Below are positions 1-9,175 of a stretch of 33,620 nt of DNA, piece by piece. Every line of letters starts with the position of its first letter. Within the stretch, counting starts at the first letter, position 1. Below the pieces are notes generated by a model that made no database searches, was not told where the DNA came from, and saw nothing but the letters and a program-made list of their open reading frames with translations. Origin of the DNA: Candidatus Muiribacterium halophilum (GTDB taxonomy: Bacteria > Muiribacteriota > Muiribacteriia > Muiribacteriales > Muiribacteriaceae); the NCBI GenBank assembly GCA_002869225.1, contig PKTG01000033.1, positions 1 through 33,620 on the forward strand, written 5' to 3'. The translations under genes were made by a program, and so were the position numbers.

Positions 1-40
1 AAGAGGCACGTTAAAACGCAAAATATTTATTCCTGAACAT

Positions 41-68
41 TTCACCATTCACTTCTCACTATTCACTA
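41..68 (+). repeat. Heptamer tandem repeat, copy 1
   Basis: Four 7-bp units in tandem: TTCACCA, TTCACTT, CTCACTA, TTCACTA. The last three units recur in the same order at 17961-17981. It lies in the non-coding gap before the pilus operon. Nothing else is recognisable in positions 1-130. Confidence 0.6.
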
Positions 69-130
69 AATTAAATTACCTGTCCCCAAATAAGTTAAAA
101 GTATATATAGATACTACCGATAAAAGAAAT

Positions 131-1885
131 ATGAAATTTAATTTAGATGATTTAATTAAAAATATTCGTAGTAATAAGCTATACCAATATTTATATTCAG
201 AAAAGGTCGAAGACAAAAATATTATAATATTTGACATTGGAACAAAGAATATAAAATATTTTTTTATAGAATTAGGCAAAGAAAAACCGGTAATTAAATA
301 CTCTGATGTAATTAAGATAGATCTAAAAAAGAACAATGATTATTCTGTAGCTGTAAAGTCTACTATTCGTGATGTGATGTACGGAAAACCTTTGGATAAT
401 ACCAAAGTAGCTGTAATACTTTCCGGGCAACAGATAACTAATAGATTTATTATAATTCCAAAGATCCCGGATGATGAACTATCTACTGCAATAGATTTTG
501 AAGTAAAAAAGATGCTTCATGTCTCAGCAGAAGATGTGATGATAAATCACAAGGTGGTAGAACGTTTTACTGATGAAAAAGGGCGAGAAAAGCTAAAGAT
601 CTTTATAGCTGTAATAAAACACGATGATATAAAGGAACTTGAAGAGGTGTTTAAGGAACTTGGCCTTCCTATAAGTATATTAACCGTAGATAGTATATTA
701 TATGGACATATTTACACAATGTCCCGTTATAAAGATGAACGAGTAGCTTTTGTTGATGTTGGGGCTGAGAATACAAATTTTAATATTGTAAAAGATGGGA
801 TGTTAGAATTTTCGAGAAATATTCCAATGGGTGGTAATGCTATTACAGAACTTATTGCGAAAGATCTTTCAGGATCTCCAACCAATTTCAGAGAATTTGT
901 CGATGAATCTGAAATAGAAAAAATAAGATCCTCATTATTCACAAACGAGTCCGAACTTGAAAAACTTGAAGAGAAAAAAAAGACAATTGCTATGTCGCTA
1001 ACCGATGGAATAGCTAGAATAATGCAAAGAGTTCGTCTAACTATAGGATATTTTAAAACCCAGGTAAAAGGAAAATCAATAGATAGAGTGGTATTATGTG
1101 GTGGTTCTTCGAATATAACTAATATTGCAGAGGTTGTCAGTTCGTCTTTGGATGTAAAGACTGAAACGTTAAATATTGAATTTAGTAATATATTTGATTC
1201 AGAAAGTGAATTAATGGAGAAAAGGATTGCTGAGAATATATTGTATTTTGGACCGGTGTTAGCAGTCTCTGAATTGTTTTTTAAAAAAGAGGAAATACTT
1301 AACTTTTATAATGCAAAAAATAAGGATAAGATCGAATTAGATGTAATCTTTGAAAAATTTCCTGAACCAAAAATTATCTTTTCTATTGCTGCTGGCTTTG
1401 TTGTATTTTATTTTTCTGTTATCGGATTTATGCAACATAGAGTGGAAAGAAGTCGTTTCAATAGCCTGAAAAGTGTTAAGTCTATGGTGCAGGAATATAA
1501 CACAGTTGAAAGTGATATGAAGTATAGATTAAGGACTGAGATAAAAAATATGGATAATGTAAAGTCCTGGTTATCAAGTTTCGTAGCTATCAAGAAAAAC
1601 TGGAATGGTCTATTTGATTTTTTAGCTGGTGTTTTGCCTGAAAAATCCTTTATAGAGAGTTTTGAATTAAAATCAAAGATGCAGAGTATTAAAGTGACCT
1701 ATACTCTTGAGATGGTGATAATGTTTGAAGACCCGGAAGAGTTTAAAAACTTTAAGTTTTTAATTGAAAATCGTTCAGTGTGGGATGAAAAATATACACC
1801 AAGATTAGTGACTTCAAAAGATACGTTGATAAGGAAAGATAATTTGAATCTTTATAAATTAATAGTTGATGCGGAGCTGCAATAA
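131..1885 (+). CDS. pilM: PilM-PilN fusion, type IV pilus inner-membrane platform protein
   Basis: The first ~400 of 584 residues are PilM, the actin-like cytoplasmic ATP-binding protein. Visible motifs are the phosphate loop IIIFDIGTKNIKY, the segment SGQQITNRFIIIPKIP, the second nucleotide loop FVDVGAENTNFN with PMGGNAITELI, and VVLCGGSSNITN. A hydrophobic helix follows at about residues 413-431, then a periplasmic coiled coil and an alpha/beta domain of the PilN type. Ordinary PilM is about 350 residues and PilN is a separate ~200-residue protein; no separate pilN lies downstream, so this reads as a natural fusion. In known systems cytoplasmic PilM binds the N-terminal tail of PilN, so joining them keeps the topology. 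The next gene, pilO, starts directly after the stop. Family is sure; the PilN part is assigned from position and topology. Confidence 0.85.
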   Translation: MKFNLDDLIKNIRSNKLYQYLYSEKVEDKNIIIFDIGTKNIKYFFIELGKEKPVIKYSDVIKIDLKKNNDYSVAVKSTIRDVMYGKPLDNTKVAVILSGQQITNRFIIIPKIPDDELSTAIDFEVKKMLHVSAEDVMINHKVVERFTDEKGREKLKIFIAVIKHDDIKELEEVFKELGLPISILTVDSILYGHIYTMSRYKDERVAFVDVGAENTNFNIVKDGMLEFSRNIPMGGNAITELIAKDLSGSPTNFREFVDESEIEKIRSSLFTNESELEKLEEKKKTIAMSLTDGIARIMQRVRLTIGYFKTQVKGKSIDRVVLCGGSSNITNIAEVVSSSLDVKTETLNIEFSNIFDSESELMEKRIAENILYFGPVLAVSELFFKKEEILNFYNAKNKDKIELDVIFEKFPEPKIIFSIAAGFVVFYFSVIGFMQHRVERSRFNSLKSVKSMVQEYNTVESDMKYRLRTEIKNMDNVKSWLSSFVAIKKNWNGLFDFLAGVLPEKSFIESFELKSKMQSIKVTYTLEMVIMFEDPEEFKNFKFLIENRSVWDEKYTPRLVTSKDTLIRKDNLNLYKLIVDAELQ

Positions 1886-2566
1886 ATGGAAAACAAACAA
1901 ACTATACTTGTTTGGATAATAGGTGTCATATTACTTGGGTTGGTAATGGACCTGATAATAATTCCTGTAGTCTCGGGAAACTATGATATAGATTCTTTAA
2001 TAAGGATAATAAAAAGAGATACAGAAGGCGTGATGTCAAAGACAAAGGTAGAACAGTTATCAGAAAATCCTAACGATTTAAAAAAAGAAATAGAAAAAAT
2101 CTTAAAAAATATAAATGAAGAAAAATTGTCTATAGAAACACAAATAGATCAGAAAAAGCAAAAGATTGAGAAAATGAAAAAAAATATACTCTTTTCTGAT
2201 TTTAATTACACAGATTTTGATCAAAAGCTAAACGATATAATAAGTGAAAATAATTTTGATATGAAAATAGGAATACCACAGACGGACATTGATGTTGAAA
2301 GAATGTTTACCTTTGATGATCAAAGTACGAAAGTTAAAAAAGTCAAAGTTAAATATCAGGAAATAACCTATCCTATAATGCAGGTTGATTTTCTTGTATT
2401 AAGAAAATTTATAGACGAGATAAATAAGTATAAGATGATGCCTTTATCAAAATTAGAGATTTCAAGATATGATGATAAAGATGGTTTTGTGGACGCAAGC
2501 ATCACTTTTCTTATAATAAAACATATGATAGGAATTACAAAAACTAATAAAGAGGTAGCCTTATAA
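1886..2566 (+). CDS. pilO: PilO-type pilus assembly protein
   Basis: The 226-residue protein has one N-terminal transmembrane helix (about residues 7-28, TILVWIIGVILLGLVMD). A charged coiled coil (about 65-110) follows, then a C-terminal alpha/beta domain resembling the ferredoxin-like fold of PilO (YPIMQVDFLVLRKFIDEIN, then MPLSKLEISRYDD). In type IV pili PilO pairs with PilN in the periplasm and links the inner-membrane platform to PilP and the secretin. The ATG follows the stop of the PilM-PilN fusion with no gap, so translation is probably coupled. Sequence identity to known PilO is low, and the call leans on topology and gene order. Confidence 0.75.
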   Translation: MENKQTILVWIIGVILLGLVMDLIIIPVVSGNYDIDSLIRIIKRDTEGVMSKTKVEQLSENPNDLKKEIEKILKNINEEKLSIETQIDQKKQKIEKMKKNILFSDFNYTDFDQKLNDIISENNFDMKIGIPQTDIDVERMFTFDDQSTKVKKVKVKYQEITYPIMQVDFLVLRKFIDEINKYKMMPLSKLEISRYDDKDGFVDASITFLIIKHMIGITKTNKEVAL

Positions 2567-3103
2567 TTGAAGTTTAAAATCTTTTTAATCTTTTTAATTA
2601 CTTTTGCAATAGTGGGTTACTTGTTTTATTCAATGGATACTTCCGTTTTAAAAACAAGAAAAGAAAACAATTCGGAAAATAATAAAGTGACTGAAGAAAA
2701 TATAAAAAAAGACACAGATGTAAAAGTTGCCGATAATAAAAAAGAAGAGAACAAAGAAGAGGGAAAGAGAATTGAAACTAAAAACAAAAGCGAAGATTCA
2801 GAAAACAAAAATGTAAGGAATATATTTAAGACACATTATAGAGCTGATAAAAAAGAAGTCAAAGTAGAAGTGGTTAAAGAAATTAAAAAGAGAGAAACGG
2901 TAGCTGAGTTTGCCAGAAGATTCCGGGTTTCGTTTACAATGAAAAGTGATTATGATTCTTTGGCGATAATAAATAATAAAAAATACCGAATTGGTGATGT
3001 TTTAAGTGGTGAGGATCTAAAAGGGAAAATAATTGATATAGATGAAGATTCAGTAGTTATGTCGGTGGGAACAAGAGAAATTGAATTAAGCATACGGAAG
3101 TGA
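2567..3103 (+). CDS. PilP/GspC-like secretin-linking protein
   Basis: The start is a TTG directly after the pilO stop, giving KFKIFLIFLITFAIVGYLFY, a single membrane anchor. Residues about 25-95 are a low-complexity Lys/Glu/Asn-rich linker able to span the periplasm. The last ~55 residues (AIINNKKYRIGDVLSGEDLK, then KIIDIDEDSVVMSVGTREIELSI) look like the small beta domain (HR-type) of PilP and GspC, which contacts the N-domains of the secretin. Order M(N)-O-P-Q supports PilP. There is no lipobox, so it is held by a transmembrane helix as in GspC rather than by a lipid as in classical PilP. PilP versus GspC cannot be separated from sequence alone. Confidence 0.65.
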   Translation: MKFKIFLIFLITFAIVGYLFYSMDTSVLKTRKENNSENNKVTEENIKKDTDVKVADNKKEENKEEGKRIETKNKSEDSENKNVRNIFKTHYRADKKEVKVEVVKEIKKRETVAEFARRFRVSFTMKSDYDSLAIINNKKYRIGDVLSGEDLKGKIIDIDEDSVVMSVGTREIELSIRK

Positions 3104-3115
3104 GGGCTTGATATT

Positions 3116-5308
3116 ATGAAAAGATATATTATGATTTTAATGATATTTGTACTTTCCACAGGTGCGTTTGCGTCTTTGGATGATATTGTTAGTAAGGAGT
3201 ATTTTGGATATAAGCTGATAAATCATCTTATAAATCTTTATGATTTTAATAAAGTCAAATATATAGTGAAAAATGAAGATCTTTTAAGTAGAAGATCGTT
3301 CGCTTCTGTAATCTCTCTTATTGTAGATAATATTGAAAAACAGTACAGCCGAGATGGATACGTTTCTGTTGATCTTGATCATCTGGTTCAAATAGAAAAG
3401 ATGATATTGGATTTTACAAATGAACTTGAACTTCTTTATTCTGATAATATATCTGCTCTTTCAAGTAAGATAACAACTCTTGAGATGGTGATAGCTCATA
3501 AAAGCAAAATGACCGGTCTTCTTAAACCTCAGTATGATTATTCACAAACAAAGACTTATAGTGATGTTGTCAAACATGTTGAATCTGACAAAAAAGAAGA
3601 CCCTCAGAAAAAAGATATTAAAAATGTGATTAAAAAACTTGAGATGAAAGGTGCTATGCAAAAAGTCAGGAATGCTGATATGAAAAAAGAGAAGTATCAT
3701 CCTGATTTTTATAAAAGAGTTAATTTCTCTTGTTTTGCAAGTCCTGTAAAAAATGTTGCAGATGCTTTGATTGAGAATACTCAGTTGAATCTATTTGTTT
3801 CGGACGATGTTGATTCAAAAGTAACCGCGCAGATAAAGGATATGGAACTTATTGATGCTTTGCATAACATTTCAGATCAATCTAATACTGTTGTTGATAT
3901 TGAAGGATCTAATATATATATAAGATCTAAAAACCAGATAGTTGAGAAATCTTTTAAGATACAACATATTGAACTTGATGAGATGGTGGGCTTTTTGAAT
4001 AAGATCAAATCCACAAACGGTCAGATCATAACGAATCCAATAAATAATTCTATTATTGTAGCTGATAAATTAAAATATGTTAAAAAAATAGAAGAATCTA
4101 TTAAGGAGCTTGATAAAAAAGATGTTGGTGCAGATTTTGATACAAGAGTTATAATCTTAAAATACGCTGAAGCTCAAAATGTTATAAATATAATATCGAA
4201 CTATAAATCTGAAACAGGAAAAATAAATGCTAATACTAAAGCTAATTCGATTGTGATAATGGATAGAAAACGAAATATTACACAAATGGAAGAGCTGGTT
4301 AAGATAATTGATATTCCATCTTTCGAAAGTCGACAGATGACTTATATTTACAGTGTTAGATACGGGGAAGCTCAATCTATACTGTCGATTTTGCAGTCAG
4401 AGGCTTTTGCTGGAAGTGCTGCTAAAGATCTTAAACTATCATCTGATGATAGGACTAACTCGATAATACTTACGGGATCAGATGAGAGTATTAATAGAAC
4501 GTTAAAATATATTGAAAAACTTGATATTAGAACCAGACAGGTTACTATTATGGCTAAAATAATAGAAGTGACTTTGGATAAAAGTGACGCGGAAGGTGTT
4601 AATCTGAATATGATCATTCCGCATGGAGTTAAGGATAAGACTGAAAGTGAACAGAATAAGATTGGATTGAATACATTTGAAAATCTTGGGGAATATTCTG
4701 CAACTTTTGAATATGGAACTTTGGCCAAGGAGCAGGTTCAGACGTTTGTGCAGAGTCTTGAAAATAATTCTAACGCTAAGATTGTATCTAATCCTACTAT
4801 AACAACTCTTGATAATCAGGAAGCTAAGATACTTATTGGTGAAAAGATACCGTTTGAAGAAACTACGACTGCGGAAGGTTCGACTAGTTCTACTATAAAC
4901 TTTAAGGATGTCGGTATTACGTTGACCGTAAAGCCTAAGATCTCGCCTGATAATTATGTGACGTTGAAGATACATCCGGAAATAAGTCAACAAAATGGTA
5001 CTACTTCAAAAGGTGAACCTATAATCGGTACTACGGAAGCTGATACTAATGTGCTTGTTAAAAACGGACATACGCTTGTTATTGGTGGACTTATAAAGAC
5101 TAATAATGTTAAAACTGTAAATTCTGCTCCGCTGCTTTGTGATATACCGGTGTTGAAAAGATTGTTTAGATCTGTAAGGAATACTGAGAAGAGAATTGAG
5201 ACGATAGTGCTTATTACTCCATATATAATTGAGGATTACAGAAGAAACTCGACTCTTTATATGAATAAGTATTCGGCTATAAAAGAGAAGGAGGTGGAGA
5301 ATGACTAG
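3116..5308 (+). CDS. pilQ: PilQ/GspD-family outer-membrane secretin with SLH-like N-terminus
   Basis: Residues 1-19 are a signal peptide (MKRYIMILMIFVLSTGAFA). Residues ~20-80 form an SLH-like module (YFGYKLINHLI, then LLSRRSFASVISLI), followed by a helical stretch to ~140 ending in a short coiled coil. A Lys-rich linker leads to an STN-type domain (~residues 200-280) and N1-type repeats (FLNKIKSTNGQIITNPINNS; INANTKANSIVIMDR; SSDDRTNSIILTG). The C-terminal secretin core shows VTIMAKIIEVTL, NAKIVSNPTITTLDNQEA, VGITLTVKPKI, NGHTLVIGGLIK and VPVLKRLFRS-like DIPVLKRLFRS. Secretins are multimeric outer-membrane gates for pili or secreted proteins. At 730 residues it is longer than many because of the N-terminal module. 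It ends in TAG and overlaps the next gene by 8 bp. Confidence 0.9.
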   Translation: MKRYIMILMIFVLSTGAFASLDDIVSKEYFGYKLINHLINLYDFNKVKYIVKNEDLLSRRSFASVISLIVDNIEKQYSRDGYVSVDLDHLVQIEKMILDFTNELELLYSDNISALSSKITTLEMVIAHKSKMTGLLKPQYDYSQTKTYSDVVKHVESDKKEDPQKKDIKNVIKKLEMKGAMQKVRNADMKKEKYHPDFYKRVNFSCFASPVKNVADALIENTQLNLFVSDDVDSKVTAQIKDMELIDALHNISDQSNTVVDIEGSNIYIRSKNQIVEKSFKIQHIELDEMVGFLNKIKSTNGQIITNPINNSIIVADKLKYVKKIEESIKELDKKDVGADFDTRVIILKYAEAQNVINIISNYKSETGKINANTKANSIVIMDRKRNITQMEELVKIIDIPSFESRQMTYIYSVRYGEAQSILSILQSEAFAGSAAKDLKLSSDDRTNSIILTGSDESINRTLKYIEKLDIRTRQVTIMAKIIEVTLDKSDAEGVNLNMIIPHGVKDKTESEQNKIGLNTFENLGEYSATFEYGTLAKEQVQTFVQSLENNSNAKIVSNPTITTLDNQEAKILIGEKIPFEETTTAEGSTSSTINFKDVGITLTVKPKISPDNYVTLKIHPEISQQNGTTSKGEPIIGTTEADTNVLVKNGHTLVIGGLIKTNNVKTVNSAPLLCDIPVLKRLFRSVRNTEKRIETIVLITPYIIEDYRRNSTLYMNKYSAIKEKEVEND

Positions 5309-5783
5309 TGTAAAGTATTCTCTTGTATTTTTTATAATTTTATTGGTGATATCAGGATGTTCTTCGGATAAGGTCTTATCTCCTGAGTCTTTGATGATAG
5401 TTGAGAGTGTTAATTCCGGTTCTATATTTGTTTATGATGAAAGTAATGATAATCGGGTTGTATCTATCGGTGTGAAGACGGTAAATGGTGTGGGCGTGAA
5501 TTTTGTTGGTTATAAAAATGTATATTATTATGCGGATAAGACGCCTATAACAGAAGCTCAGCTCAATAAAAATGGTGTCTTGTCTCAAAACCTTGCTGGT
5601 TATTCTTCGGGAAATGTTGAAGCTGTTCTTGTTACAGATGAGGTCCTGGATTTTGTAAAGCAAAACGAAACAACGACTGAAGATGATATAAGCAGTTTAC
5701 TAGCTAAAGTGGAGCTAATAGGATTTGATGAGAATGATAATCAGGTAAGTGTAGTGGCTAATGTTGAAATCATGTTTAAATAA
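5301..5783 (+). CDS. Small lipoprotein of unknown function in the pilus operon
   Basis: A strong Shine-Dalgarno AGGAGG (5289-5294) sits 6 bp before the ATG, inside the end of pilQ. The signal sequence ends in a lipobox VISGCSS, so the mature protein should be lipidated. The remaining ~135 residues look beta-rich (SGSIFVYDESNDNRVVSIGV; VYYYADKTPITEAQLNKNG) and end in an acidic stretch and a final strand. I do not recognise the family. Its position right after the secretin, with an 8-bp overlap, suggests an accessory role such as secretin assembly, but no pilotin signature is visible. Lipoprotein status is fairly sure; function is open. Confidence 0.7.
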   Translation: MTSVKYSLVFFIILLVISGCSSDKVLSPESLMIVESVNSGSIFVYDESNDNRVVSIGVKTVNGVGVNFVGYKNVYYYADKTPITEAQLNKNGVLSQNLAGYSSGNVEAVLVTDEVLDFVKQNETTTEDDISSLLAKVELIGFDENDNQVSVVANVEIMFK

Positions 5784-7440
5784 AAGATATTATGTATTCG
5801 TCTTTTTAATATCGTTATATGTTTTTTCTTTTTCGTTATCGCGAATATATAAAGAGATCCTGAATATACAAAAAGATGATATAACTTTTAAAGAGGAAGA
5901 AAGACTTATTCAGATAGCTGCTAATAATAAATCTGAAAAATGGTTTTGTTATTTGATCCTGGGTCAAAAGTATTTTAATTCAAATATAGATAGATCCCTT
6001 TATTATTATTCTGAGATAAACAAATATTCATATATAAAAAATCATGATACGTATGAAAAAGAGTGTTTGTTGCTTTTAAGAAAAACATCTTATAGAGATG
6101 CTTTAGATTTAATAAGAAAATACAATATATATAAATCAAAAAACATAAATGAAGAAATCGAAAACAATTTTGAAAAAATATTAAAAGAGATAGATTCTGA
6201 TAAGATAACCAAGACTCTTTTTGTTGGTGGCTATTATAACTTGATAAAAGAATTTGAAAGTTTGTTAAATCCCGAAGAAGATGTTTTGATTAAATCGCTA
6301 TTCTATTTAAAAGATTATAAATCAATAAGAAAAAATTTTATTTTAAAAAGAAAAGAAAACAAATCGCTTGAATATTATTATTCTCGAGCTTTTGCAAATG
6401 TTAATGATTTCAAAACAGATTTTAATATATTGAAAGATATAAAAACGGAAAATTCGAGAGATAACTATTATAAGTACTTATACGGGATATTATCAAATGA
6501 GATAAAAAAATTTGATTTTGAATGGTTGAAAGATATAGATAATAAATATTACAAGGCAAAACTCATAGAAAATATTTTAAAAAAATATAAGTTAAAAGAT
6601 AAGGAAAAGATCTTTCTCTATAACATAGCAAAAGAAGATAAGTTTATTGGTGTAAAGCTTTATCATACACTTTCAAATACTCTAAATATAAAACCTCCTT
6701 TGGGATACAAATATTCAGTATTCAATCTTTACAATAAAGACATTTATAATAAAAATAGAAAATTAAATGCTAATACTGATATTTTTATTATTAAAGATTC
6801 ACTTGTAAAAGAAGTTGCCAGTTTGAGCACTTATATACTTTTAAATGATATAATGCTTACAGAATTCAAAGATCTAGATTCTAAAATAAATACCTATTTT
6901 AAAAATGAACTTCCAAATCAGGGAATAAGATTATCTTATAAGGATTATACATTACCTGTATATTATAGATATCCTACTTCTTTTTATAGATATGTCATAA
7001 AATATTCAAAAGAATGTAGCTTAGATCCATTACTTATTTGGTCAATAATTAGAGAAGAAAGTCTTTTTAAATACGAGACTTCAAATGCCGGGGCAAATGG
7101 ATTGATGCAAATAATGCCTGGAACATTTGACTGGATAAAAAACAAGTTTACTTTAGATATGGGAAAAGACAAAAGGGAAAATAACATTAAAGCAGGTGTT
7201 TACTATATAAGTTATTTGCTACAAAAGTATAAAGATTTTGAAAAACCTTACTTGTATGCTATCATGGCTTATAATGCTGGTCCGGGAAATTTAGATAAAT
7301 GGATCAAAAAAAGTAAAGGGTTGAAAACTTTAATTAGAAATATACCTTATTTTGAGACAGAAAGGTATCTATATAAAGTTTTTGAAACATATACTAACTA
7401 TATTAGATTGTATGACAAAGAAAAAAAGTCTTTGGATTGA
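5761..7440 (+). CDS. SLT-type lytic transglycosylase
   Basis: An N-terminal hydrophobic segment (YYVFVFLISLYVFSFSLS) exports or anchors the 559-residue protein. Residues ~40-390 are helical and lysine-rich, like the superhelical part of Slt70-type enzymes. The C-terminal ~150 residues are the SLT catalytic domain: WSIIREESLF with the catalytic Glu at residue 433, then NAGANGLMQIMPGTFDW, IKAGVYYISYLL and AIMAYNAGPGNLDKW. Such enzymes cleave peptidoglycan glycan strands with formation of 1,6-anhydro ends. It overlaps the lipoprotein gene by 23 bp and the next gene overlaps its own end by 29 bp, so it is probably part of one long transcript. Local wall opening for envelope machines is a possible role. 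Confidence 0.85.
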   Translation: MLKSCLNKRYYVFVFLISLYVFSFSLSRIYKEILNIQKDDITFKEEERLIQIAANNKSEKWFCYLILGQKYFNSNIDRSLYYYSEINKYSYIKNHDTYEKECLLLLRKTSYRDALDLIRKYNIYKSKNINEEIENNFEKILKEIDSDKITKTLFVGGYYNLIKEFESLLNPEEDVLIKSLFYLKDYKSIRKNFILKRKENKSLEYYYSRAFANVNDFKTDFNILKDIKTENSRDNYYKYLYGILSNEIKKFDFEWLKDIDNKYYKAKLIENILKKYKLKDKEKIFLYNIAKEDKFIGVKLYHTLSNTLNIKPPLGYKYSVFNLYNKDIYNKNRKLNANTDIFIIKDSLVKEVASLSTYILLNDIMLTEFKDLDSKINTYFKNELPNQGIRLSYKDYTLPVYYRYPTSFYRYVIKYSKECSLDPLLIWSIIREESLFKYETSNAGANGLMQIMPGTFDWIKNKFTLDMGKDKRENNIKAGVYYISYLLQKYKDFEKPYLYAIMAYNAGPGNLDKWIKKSKGLKTLIRNIPYFETERYLYKVFETYTNYIRLYDKEKKSLD

Positions 7441-9175
7441 ATATTTTTTAAATCTATTTTTTATCGTTTTTTTTTATATTAAAAAAGGAAAGCTGGCTTT
7501 TGAATTTTCAGATATAACTTTTTACATTCCTATTGTTATATTTTTTCTTGTAGTATTAAAGACAAAGAAGATACTTCATGTAAATCTTATACAAAGTGCT
7601 TTTTTTATATCCTATATGTCTTTTTTCAGAGGATATTTATCAAATAGGTATTTAGATATATTTTTTATGTATATGTTCATTGTCATGATATTTATTTTTC
7701 TTGAAGCTTATGAGAAATATTCAAAAAAAGTGATTACATACATTTTTCTGAATCTTTTAATCGTATTTTTTATAATAACCAACTGTTTCTTATATTCATT
7801 GAACTTTTTTGTTTTTTTTAGAGTATTTATTTATTTGACAATATTATTTACTTTATACTTGATAATTGATTTTATTTCTCATCGAAAAAAAATAATACCA
7901 TTATTTTGTTTTTTAATAATTTATCTTCTTGTTTTTGATCTTATAACTATAATCTCAAAAAATAATATTAAAAACATATTAACATTTTTTCATAAAGCAC
8001 CCCAGTTAAAGATTGATAGTCTTATTTTACCAGACGATGAGTTTTTAATAGATATAGATTTTAAAGATAAAATATCTAAATATTTAAAGCCCATAGATGA
8101 TGATATATTTTATTTAAATATAAATAATAAGAAAAAGCTTATAGAACCAGATATATTTAAGGTGAATGATATACTACTATTCTCAAACGGTAAACATCTT
8201 TTCTATTTAGAAGAAAAAAGATTAAATAATATTAATAACCACTCGAAAATATTAGGAATAAATAAGGATTATAAAGTTATATATGAGAAAGAGGAACGTA
8301 TATTAGAAGGAGATCAGGTAGCTCTTTCAAAAATTAAAAAGGGAAATTATTTTTATAATGATGATATTTTACTTTTTTCAAATAAAAATGGAGTTTACAC
8401 AGTTGATAATGGAAAATATCACAAAGTAATAAAAAATGCTGTTGAAGATATTAGAAAATATAAAGAATATTATCTCTTTAAGACCTCAGATAATGAACTC
8501 AAGAATATAGTTTATTTTAATAATCAAAATAAAGATACTAAGACACTTACCTTTACCGATGACGAAATATTAGATTTTGGATTTATAGATGAAAAAAACA
8601 TCTTTGTTTTGATTAAAGAAAATGATCAGATCAATGGAAAAATAATAGATCCTATCTCCTTAAAAAAGACAACTCTTCTAATACCTATCAGAATAATAGA
8701 TTCACTAAAGATCGATTCTAAAAGAAGATTTGTATTGAAAAGCTCAGAACGTATACTTTTTGGAAGTATAAAACCCGTAAAAAAATATAAATATGAGAAT
8801 ATTTCACAAAATAAAATAATAAGAAGAACAGAGAAGATTATCTCAAATATAGTCGGAAAAGATCAGGGGGTAAGGATCAAAATAAATAAAAAGACAGAGA
8901 CAATACAAGTGTTTTTTAGTACAGATAAGGATCAACTGTCTGAGATCGTGAAAAAACAAATAGAACTATTATTTGCTTTATATATAACCTTATCTGCTCA
9001 GTATAATGAATATGGTGTTGTTATAACTTCAAGGTATTATTCGGATAATATAACGCTTACATCAGATATGAATCTTATAAAAAAAGTTTATTATTCGAGA
9101 AATTCTGATACACTAAGTAAGAATGTTATGATATCGTTGAATGAAAATAATATAAGATTTAAAGGAGGAATATGA
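7412..9175 (+). CDS. Polytopic membrane protein with large C-terminal domain, unknown function
   Basis: I chose the ATG at 7412 (MTKKKSLWIEYFLNLFFIV) because it gives a clean first membrane helix; an in-frame TTG 60 bp upstream is possible but lies deeper in the previous gene. About seven hydrophobic segments fill residues 1-205. If the N-terminus is cytoplasmic, the remaining ~380 residues would be outside the membrane. That part has repeating short strands (DDILLFSNKNGVYTVDNGK; NIFVLIKENDQING), perhaps a beta-propeller-like fold, and ends with an alpha/beta stretch (RIKINKKTETIQVFFSTDKD). I do not recognise the family. Its end overlaps hflK by 4 bp (ATGA), which suggests coupled translation and possibly a partner of the HflKC complex. 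Confidence 0.6.
   Translation: MTKKKSLWIEYFLNLFFIVFFYIKKGKLAFEFSDITFYIPIVIFFLVVLKTKKILHVNLIQSAFFISYMSFFRGYLSNRYLDIFFMYMFIVMIFIFLEAYEKYSKKVITYIFLNLLIVFFIITNCFLYSLNFFVFFRVFIYLTILFTLYLIIDFISHRKKIIPLFCFLIIYLLVFDLITIISKNNIKNILTFFHKAPQLKIDSLILPDDEFLIDIDFKDKISKYLKPIDDDIFYLNINNKKKLIEPDIFKVNDILLFSNGKHLFYLEEKRLNNINNHSKILGINKDYKVIYEKEERILEGDQVALSKIKKGNYFYNDDILLFSNKNGVYTVDNGKYHKVIKNAVEDIRKYKEYYLFKTSDNELKNIVYFNNQNKDTKTLTFTDDEILDFGFIDEKNIFVLIKENDQINGKIIDPISLKKTTLLIPIRIIDSLKIDSKRRFVLKSSERILFGSIKPVKKYKYENISQNKIIRRTEKIISNIVGKDQGVRIKINKKTETIQVFFSTDKDQLSEIVKKQIELLFALYITLSAQYNEYGVVITSRYYSDNITLTSDMNLIKKVYYSRNSDTLSKNVMISLNENNIRFKGGI

Noticed and set aside
5-19. Sigma-54 promoter upstream of the pilus operon (GGCACG...GC).
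   Set aside because: The GG-to-GC spacing is 13 instead of 12 and the TT before GC is missing.
4502-4993. Long minus-strand open frame of 163 codons inside the secretin gene.
   Set aside because: It is a shadow of pilQ: the composition is Arg/Ile/Phe/Ser-rich with no motif, and the plus frame is clearly coding.
7352-7411. TTG start 60 bp upstream for the membrane protein.
   Set aside because: It adds residues encoded by the tail of the transglycosylase gene in another frame; ATG 7412 opens straight into the first membrane helix.
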